A stretch of 33,150 bases of DNA from contig JAKIUW010000034.1 in assembly GCA_021647365.1 (NCBI GenBank), positions 1 to 33,150 on the forward strand. The letters run 5' to 3'. Both the position numbers and the translations under genes were made by a program. Source of the stretch: Cocleimonas sp. (GTDB lineage Bacteria > Pseudomonadota > Gammaproteobacteria > Thiotrichales > Thiotrichaceae). Positions 14,877 to 22,412 of the stretch are shown piece by piece. Every line of letters starts with the position of its first letter. Position 1 is the first letter of the stretch. The notes beneath the pieces are model-generated. The model saw only the letters and a program-made list of their open reading frames with translations, was not told the DNA's origin and searched no databases.

Positions 14877-15929
14877 ATGGATGAGCAAAGAAAACAAGCA
14901 TTAGCAGCGGCATTGGGGCAAATTGAAAGACAGTTTGGTAAAGGTACGGTTATGCGTATGGGCGATTCAGCCGCCGCACGAAATATCGATGTCGTATCAA
15001 CAGGTTCACTAACTTTAGACCTTGCACTAGGCATAGGTGGATTACCCAAAGGGCGTGTAATAGAAATATACGGACCTGAATCATCAGGTAAGACCACCAT
15101 GACTTTACACGCGATTGCAGAGTGTCAAAAAGCAGGTGGAACCTGTGCATTTATCGATGCAGAGCATGCGCTTGATCCAAGTTATGCACAAAAGTTAGGT
15201 GTAAATATTGATGAATTACTAATATCTCAACCCGATACGGGTGAGCAAGCATTAGAAGTGACAGACATGCTGGTACGTTCTGGTGGTGTCGATATGGTTG
15301 TTATTGACTCTGTAGCGGCGCTAACACCTAGAGCAGAAATTGAAGGCGATATGGGTGATTCACACATGGGTCTTCAGGCACGTTTAATGTCACAAGCCTT
15401 GCGTAAATTAACCGCTAATATCAAGCGCTCAAACACCATGGTTGTTTTCATCAACCAGATTCGTATGAAAATTGGTGTAATGTTTGGAAGTCCAGAAACA
15501 ACAACAGGCGGTAATGCATTAAAGTTCTACGCATCAGTTCGTTTAGATATTCGTCGTATTGGCGCAATCAAAAAAGGCGATGAAATAGTTGGTAATGCAA
15601 CACGCGTAAAAGTAGTTAAAAATAAAATGGCGCCTCCTTTCAAACAAGCTGAGTTTGAGATTCGCTATGGCGAAGGTGTATCTCACGTTGGTGAATTACT
15701 AGACCTTGGTGTGCAAGAGGGATTTGTAAATAAAGCAGGCTCTTGGTACAGCTACAACGGTGAAAAAATTGGGCAAGGTAAAGATAACTCAGGGCAATAT
15801 CTAAAAGAGCATCCAGAAATTGCAGATGAATTAGAAGCTTTGATACGTGAAAAACTACTGCCTTCAAAAACAGAAGCCACAGATAAAAGTGCTGAGAAGA
15901 AGAGTAAAAAAGCAGATAGCCCTGAGTAA
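14877..15929 (+). CDS. recA: Recombinase RecA
   Basis: RecA forms filaments on single-stranded DNA, catalyses strand exchange and promotes LexA self-cleavage. The 350-residue protein is colinear with the family: N-terminal QALAAALGQIERQFGKG, Walker A GPESSGKTT (66-74), CAFIDAEHALD, Walker B region VVIDSVAAL and loop 1 (EGDMGDSHMG). The loop 2 region with FINQIRMKIGVMFGSPETTTGG follows. The acidic C-terminal tail is replaced by a Lys/Ser-rich stretch ending DSPE. The ribosome binding site is weak (AAGG about 11 bases upstream). Gene order pncC-recA-recX is conserved. A palindrome follows the stop by 16 bases and an intrinsic terminator lies further on. Confidence 0.98.
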   Translation: MDEQRKQALAAALGQIERQFGKGTVMRMGDSAAARNIDVVSTGSLTLDLALGIGGLPKGRVIEIYGPESSGKTTMTLHAIAECQKAGGTCAFIDAEHALDPSYAQKLGVNIDELLISQPDTGEQALEVTDMLVRSGGVDMVVIDSVAALTPRAEIEGDMGDSHMGLQARLMSQALRKLTANIKRSNTMVVFINQIRMKIGVMFGSPETTTGGNALKFYASVRLDIRRIGAIKKGDEIVGNATRVKVVKNKMAPPFKQAEFEIRYGEGVSHVGELLDLGVQEGFVNKAGSWYSYNGEKIGQGKDNSGQYLKEHPEIADELEALIREKLLPSKTEATDKSAEKKSKKADSPE

Positions 15930-15945
15930 CTGTTCATTAAACTAT

Positions 15946-16019
15946 AAGTACACCCCCCTAGTTTTACATGATAGTTGAACTCATGGTCAAACATCATGTA
16001 AAACTAGGGGGGTGTACTC
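15946..16019. repeat. Interspersed palindrome, TAG subfamily, full copy with loop
   Basis: The left arm (15947-15972, gtacacccccctagttttac then atgat) pairs with the right arm (15993-16018, atcatgtaaaactagggggg then tgtac) across about 20 bases. Relative to the CAC copies both arms change together: CTAG-type bases at the junction of the C run and TTTTACATGAT. Confidence 0.9.
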
Positions 16020-16065
16020 CAATAAATCAAATTCTAAATATTCTCATAATTAGAATATAGCCCTT

Positions 16066-16092
16066 GCCCTCTTCCCCATAGAGGGCTTTTTT
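16066..16092 (+). terminator. Rho-independent terminator after recA
   Basis: The stem GCCCTCT / AGAGGGC (16066-16072 with 16080-16086) is followed by six T. It ends recA transcription, so recX probably has its own promoter or depends on read-through. Confidence 0.85.
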
Positions 16093-16095
16093 AGT

Positions 16096-16214
16096 GAGTT
16101 TACTGTTTGTTTTTTAAACAGATAACTCAGCCGAGCATCGCGAGACAATAGCTTTAGCTGACCCGTTAGGGTGAGGCGAATGCCGAATAATTATGTCGCC
16201 GTCTTTTGGGCGAC
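16096..16214 (+). other. Structured leader with four short hairpins upstream of recX
   Basis: Between the recA terminator and recX lie several dyads in a row. These are GAGTT-TACTGTTT with AAACAGATAACTC (16096-16108 and 16116-16128), AGCT-TT-AGCT, ACCC-GTTA-GGGT, and GTCGCC with GGCGAC (16195-16200 and 16209-16214). The density of hairpins suggests a structured RNA leader or another repeat family. No known riboswitch is recognised. Confidence 0.35.
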
Positions 16215-16243
16215 GTGTACGAGATTACTTGTAAGGAACTAAT

Positions 16244-16708
16244 ATGAGTAAACTAGGATTCAGTAAAAGAGATAACTATTCACGTTGCAAAAACTCTGCA
16301 ATCTACTCGCTCGCAATGCGGGAGCATTCACGTCAAGAGCTTTACAAGAAACTTATCCAAAAAGAATATTCTGAGGATGTTGATCTCAATAAATTACTCG
16401 ACGAACTAGAAGCGCGTGATTATCAAAGCGATCAACGTTTCACTGAGAGTTTTATCCGTTACCGCGTTTCACGCGGTCAGGGCAAAGTAAAAATATCAAA
16501 TGATTTAAAAATGCGTGGTGTCAGTGCCTCATTGATAAATATATCAATACAACAAGCAGATGCTGATTGGTTTGTACTAGCGAGCCAATTACGGGAAAAA
16601 AAATATGGTAAAAATATCCCTCATGACTACAAAGAAAAAGCAAAGCAAATGCGCTTTTTATTCAGCCGAGGTTTTGATGCAGAGATGATTCGATACGCTC
16701 TTGGATAG
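16244..16708 (+). CDS. recX: Regulatory protein RecX
   Basis: RecX binds RecA filaments and limits their extension. The 154-residue protein shows the three-helix RecX repeats: SAIYSLAMREHSRQELYKKLIQK, then LLDELEARDYQSDQRFTESFIRYRVSRGQGKVKISNDLKMRGV, then the C-terminal KAKQMRFLFSRGFDAEMIRYAL. AAGGA lies 6 bases before the ATG. It is separated from recA by 314 bp, which is more than usual, filled by a palindrome, a terminator and a hairpin-rich stretch. Confidence 0.95.
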   Translation: MSKLGFSKRDNYSRCKNSAIYSLAMREHSRQELYKKLIQKEYSEDVDLNKLLDELEARDYQSDQRFTESFIRYRVSRGQGKVKISNDLKMRGVSASLINISIQQADADWFVLASQLREKKYGKNIPHDYKEKAKQMRFLFSRGFDAEMIRYALG

Positions 16709-16804
16709 GCCTAAAGTACACTTGATATTACCAAGTTAAGTACTTGGGTTTATTTCCTTCTACTTCGCTTTGCATAAATCAAGTCCGCACAAAAACCCCC
16801 TAGA

Positions 16805-16934
16805 ACGACTGCACGCTTGCTGAGCGGAGTCGAAGCATTGGTTGAACTTTACTTTAACTTAATGGCATTGGTACCACACCCCCCCACTTTTACATGATTG
16901 TTTGCAAAACATCATGTAAAAGTGGGGGGGTGTG
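16805..16934. repeat. Compound repeat unit: CTGAGCGGAGTCGAAG block plus CAC-subfamily palindrome
   Basis: A block with gcttgctgagcggagtcgaa (16815-16834) and two direct GCATTGGT repeats (from 16835 and 16866) leads into the palindrome. The arms of the palindrome are 16875-16898 and 16911-16934, with a 12-base loop that is itself partly complementary. The whole unit recurs at 20911-21028. The rest of the recX-alaS gap (16709-16804 and 16935-17020) shows only a small dyad, ACTTG / CAAGT, near 16720-16737. Confidence 0.85.
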
Positions 16935-17020
16935 CCTTTAAATATATAGATATTAAAATTCCTTGAAACTCCCCTTACATACAGAGACAATACGCTTTTA
17001 AAACCCAATTAGAGCGTAGC

Positions 17021-19663
17021 ATGTCGACAGATTCTAAAAAACTAAAGAGTACCGCAGAAATCAGGCAAGAATTTCTAGATTTCTTTGCGGGTAAAAATCA
17101 TGAAATCGTTGCTTCAAGTTCTCTAATCCCGGGCAATGATAAAACCTTATTGTTTACCAATGCTGGCATGGTGCAGTTTAAAGATGTATTCCTTGGTGAA
17201 GATAAACGTAACTACAGTCGTGCTACAACATCACAACGCTGTGTGCGTGCAGGTGGAAAACACAATGACCTTGAAAATGTAGGCTACACCGCGCGCCATC
17301 ACACCTTTTTCGAAATGCTCGGTAACTTTAGCTTTGGTGATTACTTCAAAGAAGAAGCGATTACTTTTGCATGGGAATATCTAACAAAAGTCGCCATGCT
17401 ACCGCCCGAAAAACTATGGGTAACGGTTTATGAAAATGATGATGAAGCCGCCGACATTTGGATTAATAAAATAGAATTTCCAATAGATCGTATTAGCAGG
17501 ATAGGCGATAAGCCGGGTAAAAAATACGAGAGTGATAATTTCTGGGCAATGGGTGACACGGGTCCTTGTGGGCCATGTTCAGAAATTTTTTATGATCATG
17601 GTGAACATATTTGGGGTGGTCCTCCAGGAACGCCCGAAGAAGATGGCGACAGATATATCGAGATTTGGAACCTTGTCTTTATGCAGTATAACCGCTCAAA
17701 AAGTGGAGAAATGAAACCCCTGCCAAAGCCATCTGTTGATACAGGAATGGGTTTAGAACGATTAGCGGCTATTTTACAAAATGGTCATAGCAACTATGAT
17801 ATAGATTTATTTCAAAACTTAATTCAATTTATCGCAAAATTGTCTAAAACAGACGACCTTGATAACGCCTCACTCAAGGTCATTGCCGATCATATTCGTT
17901 CATGTACGTTCTTAATTGTTGATGGTGTTGTGCCCTCAAATGAAGGGAGGGGCTATGTGCTTCGTCGCATCATTCGCCGTGCGGCACGTCATGGGCATAA
18001 ACTCGGATTGAACGATGCTTTCTTCTATAAGATCGTAAAGGCACTTGTTAAAGAAATGGGTGAAGCTTATCCAGAACTTGAAAAAGAAGAAGCGAATATA
18101 GAAAAAATTCTTTTAAAAGAAGAAAAGCGTTTTGCAGAAACCTTAGATCAAGGTATGAAAATATTGGGTGATGCAATCAGTGACCTTAAAGGCGATACCA
18201 TTCCGGGTGATGTGGTGTTTAAACTTTATGATACTTATGGTTTTCCTCTTGATTTAACTGCGGATATTGCGCGTGAGCATGAATTAAAAATTGATGAAGC
18301 AGGTTATGAAGCTGCAATGGAACAACAACGCCAAACGGCGAGAGCCGCAGGAAAATTCGACACTGATTACACCGATAAACTGGATGTAACAGGTGAGACA
18401 GATTTCAGCGGTTATGATAAAACCCAAGATAATGTTGAAGTTGAATCAATCTTCATAAATGGCAAAAAAGCAAATGAATTGAGCGATGGTCAAGATGGGC
18501 AAGTCGTTCTTAAAAGTACGCCATTCTACGCAGAATCTGGTGGGCCAGTAGGTGACACAGGTCAGCTTATGTCAGGTACAAATATCTTTGAAGTTAAAGA
18601 TACTCAAAAGCAGGGCAATGTATTTATTCACAATGGCACGATGAAAAGTGGATCATTAAAAGCGGGCGATACATTTACGGCACAAGTGACAGAAGACCGT
18701 CGCCAAGCCATTGTGCTCAATCATTCAGCTACGCATTTAATGCACAAAGCATTACGCGAAGTATTGGGTGAGCATGTTGAGCAAAAAGGCTCGTTGGTAA
18801 CAGCCAATCATTTACGTTTTGATTTTGCCCACGGCGAGCCGATGACAAGAGAAGAAATCAACAAAGTTGAAAGCCTAGTCAATAATGAAATTCGCTTAAA
18901 TGCCGAGGCTAAATCGACCATCACATCAATGGATGAAGCCGTTAAAAAAGGCGCAATGGCATTGTTTGGAGAAAAGTACGGTGATGAGGTTCGCGTAGTC
19001 AACATCGGCTATTCAACCGAGCTTTGTGGCGGCGTTCATGTAAAACGCGCGGGTGATATTGGCATATTTAAACTCACCAGCGAAAGCGGAGTTGCCGCAG
19101 GTGTACGCCGTGTTGAAGCGGTGACAGGAACAGGCGCGCTTGATTGGATTAATCAGCGCTCACAACAATTAGAATCCATCGCAGGTTTAGTAAAATCTGG
19201 CGTAAATGGCGCAGAAGAAAAGGTTGGTTTGATTTTAGAGAAATCACGCGTATTAGAAAAAGAGTTAGAGCAATTAAAGTCAAAGTTAGCCGCGCAAGCA
19301 GGTTCTGATCTTGCTTCACAAGCAGTTGAAGTGAACGGCATTAAAGTCTTAGCAGCAAATTTAGAAGGCGCTGATCCTAAATCATTACGCGATACGGTTG
19401 ATCAACTTAAAAATAAATTGGGCAAAGCTGCCGTAGTGGTTTCAACCATAGCAAACGGTAAAGTGAGCTTAGTTGCGGGGGTAACCAAAGCAGAAACTGC
19501 CACGATAAAAGCGGGTGATTTATTAAAGCACGTTGCCAGTCAAATAGATGGTAAAGGTGGTGGAAGACCTGATATGGCGCAAGGTGGAGGCAATGATACA
19601 AAGGCACTGCCTGCGGCACTGGAATCTGTTGTCAAATGGGTTGAAGAACAAGCGGGAAGCTAG
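17021..19663 (+). CDS. alaS: Alanyl-tRNA synthetase
   Basis: This enzyme charges tRNA-Ala and edits Ser and Gly misacylation. At 880 residues it is the normal bacterial length. The class II catalytic core is at the start (EIRQEFLDFFAGKNHEIVASSSLIPGNDKTLLFTNAGM, with motif 2 in HHTFFEMLGNFSFGDYFK). The editing domain carries the zinc motif HSATHLMH and CGGVH, followed by the coiled-coil and the Gly-rich C-terminal C-Ala domain with GGKGGGRPDMAQGGG-like sequence. The stop is 2 bases from the lysC start, so the two are translationally coupled; alaS-lysC-csrA is a conserved gammaproteobacterial order. Confidence 0.98.
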   Translation: MSTDSKKLKSTAEIRQEFLDFFAGKNHEIVASSSLIPGNDKTLLFTNAGMVQFKDVFLGEDKRNYSRATTSQRCVRAGGKHNDLENVGYTARHHTFFEMLGNFSFGDYFKEEAITFAWEYLTKVAMLPPEKLWVTVYENDDEAADIWINKIEFPIDRISRIGDKPGKKYESDNFWAMGDTGPCGPCSEIFYDHGEHIWGGPPGTPEEDGDRYIEIWNLVFMQYNRSKSGEMKPLPKPSVDTGMGLERLAAILQNGHSNYDIDLFQNLIQFIAKLSKTDDLDNASLKVIADHIRSCTFLIVDGVVPSNEGRGYVLRRIIRRAARHGHKLGLNDAFFYKIVKALVKEMGEAYPELEKEEANIEKILLKEEKRFAETLDQGMKILGDAISDLKGDTIPGDVVFKLYDTYGFPLDLTADIAREHELKIDEAGYEAAMEQQRQTARAAGKFDTDYTDKLDVTGETDFSGYDKTQDNVEVESIFINGKKANELSDGQDGQVVLKSTPFYAESGGPVGDTGQLMSGTNIFEVKDTQKQGNVFIHNGTMKSGSLKAGDTFTAQVTEDRRQAIVLNHSATHLMHKALREVLGEHVEQKGSLVTANHLRFDFAHGEPMTREEINKVESLVNNEIRLNAEAKSTITSMDEAVKKGAMALFGEKYGDEVRVVNIGYSTELCGGVHVKRAGDIGIFKLTSESGVAAGVRRVEAVTGTGALDWINQRSQQLESIAGLVKSGVNGAEEKVGLILEKSRVLEKELEQLKSKLAAQAGSDLASQAVEVNGIKVLAANLEGADPKSLRDTVDQLKNKLGKAAVVVSTIANGKVSLVAGVTKAETATIKAGDLLKHVASQIDGKGGGRPDMAQGGGNDTKALPAALESVVKWVEEQAGS

Positions 19664-19665
19664 AC

Positions 19666-20895
19666 ATGTCAAAATTAGTGGTACAAAAATACGGCGGAAC
19701 ATCAGTAGGGTCGGTAGAGCGTATTCAAGAGGTTGCCAAACGTGTGATTCGTTATCGTGAACGCGGTGACTCGGTGGTGGTGGTTTTATCTGCTATGTCG
19801 GGCGAAACTAATAAGCTAGTCAGCTTGATTAATGAGATTAACCCGAATGGTTCAGCGCGTGAAAAAGATGTGATTCTTTCAACGGGTGAGCAAATTACCA
19901 TTGGTTTATTAAGCTTGGCACTTGAAGCCAAAGGCTGTGCAGCGCGTTCGTATACAGGAACACAAGCACGAGTGATGACTGATAACGCGTTTAGCAAAGC
20001 GAGAATCAGTGAGATAGATGGAAGCAAAATTAAAGAAGATATTGCCGCAGGAAAAGTGGTTGTTGTGGCGGGTTTTCAAGGTGTTGATTGCGATGGAAAT
20101 ATCACAACACTCGGTCGTGGTGGTTCAGATACGACAGCCGTTGCGCTAGCGGTTGCGTTAGAGGCGGATGAATGCCAAATCTATACCGATGTGGATGGTG
20201 TTTACACAACCGATCCGCGCATGGTGCCTGAAGCACGTCATATCCCAAAACTAGCTTTGGAAGAAATGCTAGAAATGGCAAGCCAAGGTTCAAAAGTTTT
20301 ACAAATTAGAGCGGTAGAATTTGCTCATAAATACAATATGCCCATTCGTGTTCTATCAAGTTTTGATGAAGGCGATGAAGGAAAAAGTACGCTGGTAACG
20401 CGTGAGGAAGACATAATGGAAGAAGTACTGGTACGAGGCATTGCCTTTAATAAAGACGAAGCGCAACTAACCATTACAGGTGTGCCAGATCAACCAGGCG
20501 TAGCGTATAAAATTGTAGGGCCAATCTCGGATGCAAATATCGAAGTGGATATGATTGTACAGAGTATCGGCTCAGATGGGGCAACAGACTTCACCTTCAC
20601 GGTGCATCGAAATGATTACGAGCAAGCCAAAAATATTTTATCGGAGACAGCAAAAAAAGTGGGCGCAGAAAACTGTAGTGGCAATGACAAAATTGCAAAA
20701 GTCTCTATTGTCGGTGGCGGGATGCGCTCACATGCAGGAGTAGCCTCTGACATGTTTGCAGCGCTTGCAAAAGAGAATATCAATATCCACATGATCTCAA
20801 CATCTGAAATAAAAGTTTCAGTGGTTGTTGATGAGAAATATTTAGAGCTTGCGGTTAGGTCTTTGCACGAAGCTTTTGGTTTAGACCAAGCATAG
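19666..20895 (+). CDS. lysC: Aspartate kinase (monofunctional, two ACT domains)
   Basis: The enzyme phosphorylates aspartate, the first step to lysine, threonine, methionine and diaminopimelate. The kinase domain starts with VQKYGGTSVGSVERI and contains STGEQI, GRGGSDTTAVALA and ADECQIYTDVDGVYTTDPR. The C-terminal part holds two ACT domains (GVPDQPGVAYKIVGPISDANIEVDMIVQ and VGGGMRSHAGVASDMFAALAKENINIHMISTSEIK), the site of feedback inhibition. At 409 residues it matches the Pseudomonas-type enzyme. The ribosome binding site GGGAAG lies inside the end of alaS. The gene is followed by the compound repeat at 20911. Confidence 0.97.
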   Translation: MSKLVVQKYGGTSVGSVERIQEVAKRVIRYRERGDSVVVVLSAMSGETNKLVSLINEINPNGSAREKDVILSTGEQITIGLLSLALEAKGCAARSYTGTQARVMTDNAFSKARISEIDGSKIKEDIAAGKVVVVAGFQGVDCDGNITTLGRGGSDTTAVALAVALEADECQIYTDVDGVYTTDPRMVPEARHIPKLALEEMLEMASQGSKVLQIRAVEFAHKYNMPIRVLSSFDEGDEGKSTLVTREEDIMEEVLVRGIAFNKDEAQLTITGVPDQPGVAYKIVGPISDANIEVDMIVQSIGSDGATDFTFTVHRNDYEQAKNILSETAKKVGAENCSGNDKIAKVSIVGGGMRSHAGVASDMFAALAKENINIHMISTSEIKVSVVVDEKYLELAVRSLHEAFGLDQA

Positions 20896-20910
20896 GGAGC
20901 GCGCCTCTAA

Positions 20911-21028
20911 ACGGCGGCACGTTTGCTGAGCCTGTCGAAGCATTGGTTGAATCACTTTATAACTTAATTGCATTGGTACACCCCCCCACTTTTACATGAT
21001 CATGTAAAAGTGGGGGGGGTGTACCAAT
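20911..21028. repeat. Compound repeat unit: CTGAGC-TGTCGAAG block plus loopless CAC-subfamily palindrome
   Basis: The block gtttgctgagcctgtcgaag (20921-20940) and direct GCATTGGT repeats match the unit at 16805. The palindrome (20972-21028) has no loop: its centre reads catgatcatg, and the arms extend outward to ATTGGTACA / TGTACCAAT. The right arm has eight G against seven C on the left. Confidence 0.88.
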
Positions 21029-21065
21029 ATCATAATAAACAGAAGCTCTCTACCAGTGGGCTACT

Positions 21066-21142
21066 ATGTAGGTTGGTGCTGAGGAACGAAGCCCAACGTG
21101 ATACTGTTTGTTGGGCTTCGTGAACTCAGCACCAACCTACAA
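21066..21142. repeat. Dispersed GTAGGTTGGTGCTGAG-type hairpin repeat
   Basis: The outer arms tgtaggttggtgctgag (21067-21083) and ctcagcaccaacctaca (21125-21141) are perfect. The inner arms cgaagcccaac (21087-21097) and gttgggcttcg (21110-21120) are also perfect. This resembles the GTAGGTTGGGCTGAGG...CCCAAC repeats scattered in many proteobacterial genomes. From here to the csrA leader (21143-21340) I see only AT-rich sequence. Confidence 0.8.
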
Positions 21143-21346
21143 CTGCAGTAGTCTTTAGTAATTCGATCTCATAAGTAAAATCCGACCCCGTAAAAAATAA
21201 ATTAATTGACTCTCAGATAATTAAGTCTCTGTTCAGTTGTTCTGTGAGAAAATAGTCTCGTCTATCTGAAAAAGTAGTTGTTATCGAAAAATAATACTAA
21301 TAAATAACTACACAAATAAAAAAGAGATAGCTAAAAAATAATATAA

Positions 21347-21382
21347 CCGCAGGATAGCGGCTAATAATTACAATAACGGAGA
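21347..21382 (+). promoter_or_regulatory. Putative CsrA autoregulatory sites in the csrA leader
   Basis: CCGC-AGGATA-GCGG (21347-21360) forms a hairpin that presents AGGA in its loop, the preferred CsrA target. A second GGA lies within the Shine-Dalgarno GGAGA (21378-21382), 8 bases before the csrA ATG. Binding at both would block ribosome access. Autoregulation is known for E. coli csrA; for this leader it is inferred. Confidence 0.6.
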
Positions 21383-21390
21383 ACGAAGGG

Positions 21391-21591
21391 ATGTTAATTT
21401 TAACAAGACGCGTGGGTGAGTCACTCATGATTGGTGATGATGTCACAATCTCAGTGTTAGGTGTGAAGGGAAACCAAGTGCGTATCGGTATTGATGCACC
21501 AAAAGAAATTGCGGTACATCGTGAAGAAATATACGAGCGTATTAAAAGTGAAGCATTACGACTGGTTGAGCCAGAGAAAAACGCTGGCTAA
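21391..21591 (+). CDS. csrA: Carbon storage regulator CsrA/RsmA
   Basis: This RNA-binding homodimer blocks or stabilises mRNAs through GGA motifs. The 66-residue sequence MLILTRRVGESLMIGDDVTISVLGVKGNQVRIGIDAPKEIAVHREEIYERI is nearly canonical, with the RNA-contacting residues Leu4, Arg6 and Arg44 region (VHREEI) present. Its tail is slightly longer than the 61-residue E. coli protein. It lies 495 bp after lysC, separated by repeats, so it likely has its own promoter. The leader contains candidate CsrA sites. Confidence 0.97.
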   Translation: MLILTRRVGESLMIGDDVTISVLGVKGNQVRIGIDAPKEIAVHREEIYERIKSEALRLVEPEKNAG

Positions 21592-21610
21592 GCTTTTATT
21601 AGAAGCTTAG
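21588..21610. terminator. Possible weak terminator between convergent csrA and rpiA
   Basis: CTAAGCTT (21588-21595) and AAGCTTAG (21603-21610) form a perfect 8-bp stem that includes the csrA stop codon. There is no T-run on the right. It may serve as a 3' stabilising hairpin. Confidence 0.35.
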
Positions 21611-21639
21611 AACGTAACCTATCGTTTAAGTGGCAATTT

Positions 21640-22296
21640 TCACGTGATAACTTTTGCACCATTTGGTGTGCCAAGAATCAGAACATCAGCAGGGCGCTGA
21701 GCAAATAGCCCAACCGTAACTACGCCCGGTAGTTGGTTAAAGTGTGCCTCCATTTTCACAGGCTCCATAATCTCTAAACCATGAATATCAATAATAATAT
21801 TGCCGTTATCGGTAGTGAATCCTGTGCGTAATTCAGGTCTTCCACCCATTTTTACAATTTCACGCCCAATATAACTACGCGCCATCGGGATAACTTCCAC
21901 AGGCAATGGGAATGCACCCATCACATCCACCAACTTGCTTTCATCGGCGATACAGATAAATTTATCACTCGCGCCAGCGACAATCTTTTCACGCGTTAAT
22001 GCGCCACCGCCGCCTTTAATAAGGTTTAAGTGCTTATCAGACTCATCTGCGCCATCAACATAAATTGAAAGCTGACCTGCATTATTCAAATCCATAACGG
22101 GAATGCCATGACTTTTTAAGCGCTCTTCGCTGGCGACTGAGCTAGCGACGGTCCCATCGATTTTACCTTTTACAGTTGCCAATAAATCAATAAAGTGGTT
22201 TGCGGTAGAGCCTGTGCCGATACCTACAACCATGCCCGATTCTACATATTCTAATGCGGCAGCTGCTGCAGCTATTTTCATTTCATCTTGTGTCAT
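21640..22296 (-). CDS. rpiA: Ribose-5-phosphate isomerase A
   Basis: The enzyme interconverts ribose-5-phosphate and ribulose-5-phosphate in the non-oxidative pentose phosphate pathway. The 218 residues contain GIGTGSTANHFI, DGADESD with the catalytic acid region, KGGGGALTREK and PVEVIPMA. The length equals E. coli RpiA. It is convergent with csrA and divergent from ilvA. Confidence 0.96.
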   Translation of the reverse strand: MTQDEMKIAAAAAALEYVESGMVVGIGTGSTANHFIDLLATVKGKIDGTVASSVASEERLKSHGIPVMDLNNAGQLSIYVDGADESDKHLNLIKGGGGALTREKIVAGASDKFICIADESKLVDVMGAFPLPVEVIPMARSYIGREIVKMGGRPELRTGFTTDNGNIIIDIHGLEIMEPVKMEAHFNQLPGVVTVGLFAQRPADVLILGTPNGAKVIT

Positions 22297-22321
22297 GTGA
22301 AACTCCGTGTAATTTTAATAA

Positions 22322-22359
22322 TTGTATATGATGAGCGCATCATACTCGCCAATATACAA
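22322..22359. promoter_or_regulatory. Dyad in the rpiA-ilvA divergent spacer, candidate operator
   Basis: TATGATG-AGCG-CATCATA (22327-22344) is a perfect 7-bp inverted repeat. It is enclosed by TTGTATA and TATACAA. The position in a 116-bp divergent spacer suits a shared regulator or overlapping promoters; no regulator is identified. Confidence 0.35.
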
Positions 22360-22412
22360 AAATCTATACCAATGAAGGTATACCGAAATCTCAATACCTG
22401 TACAATTCACCT

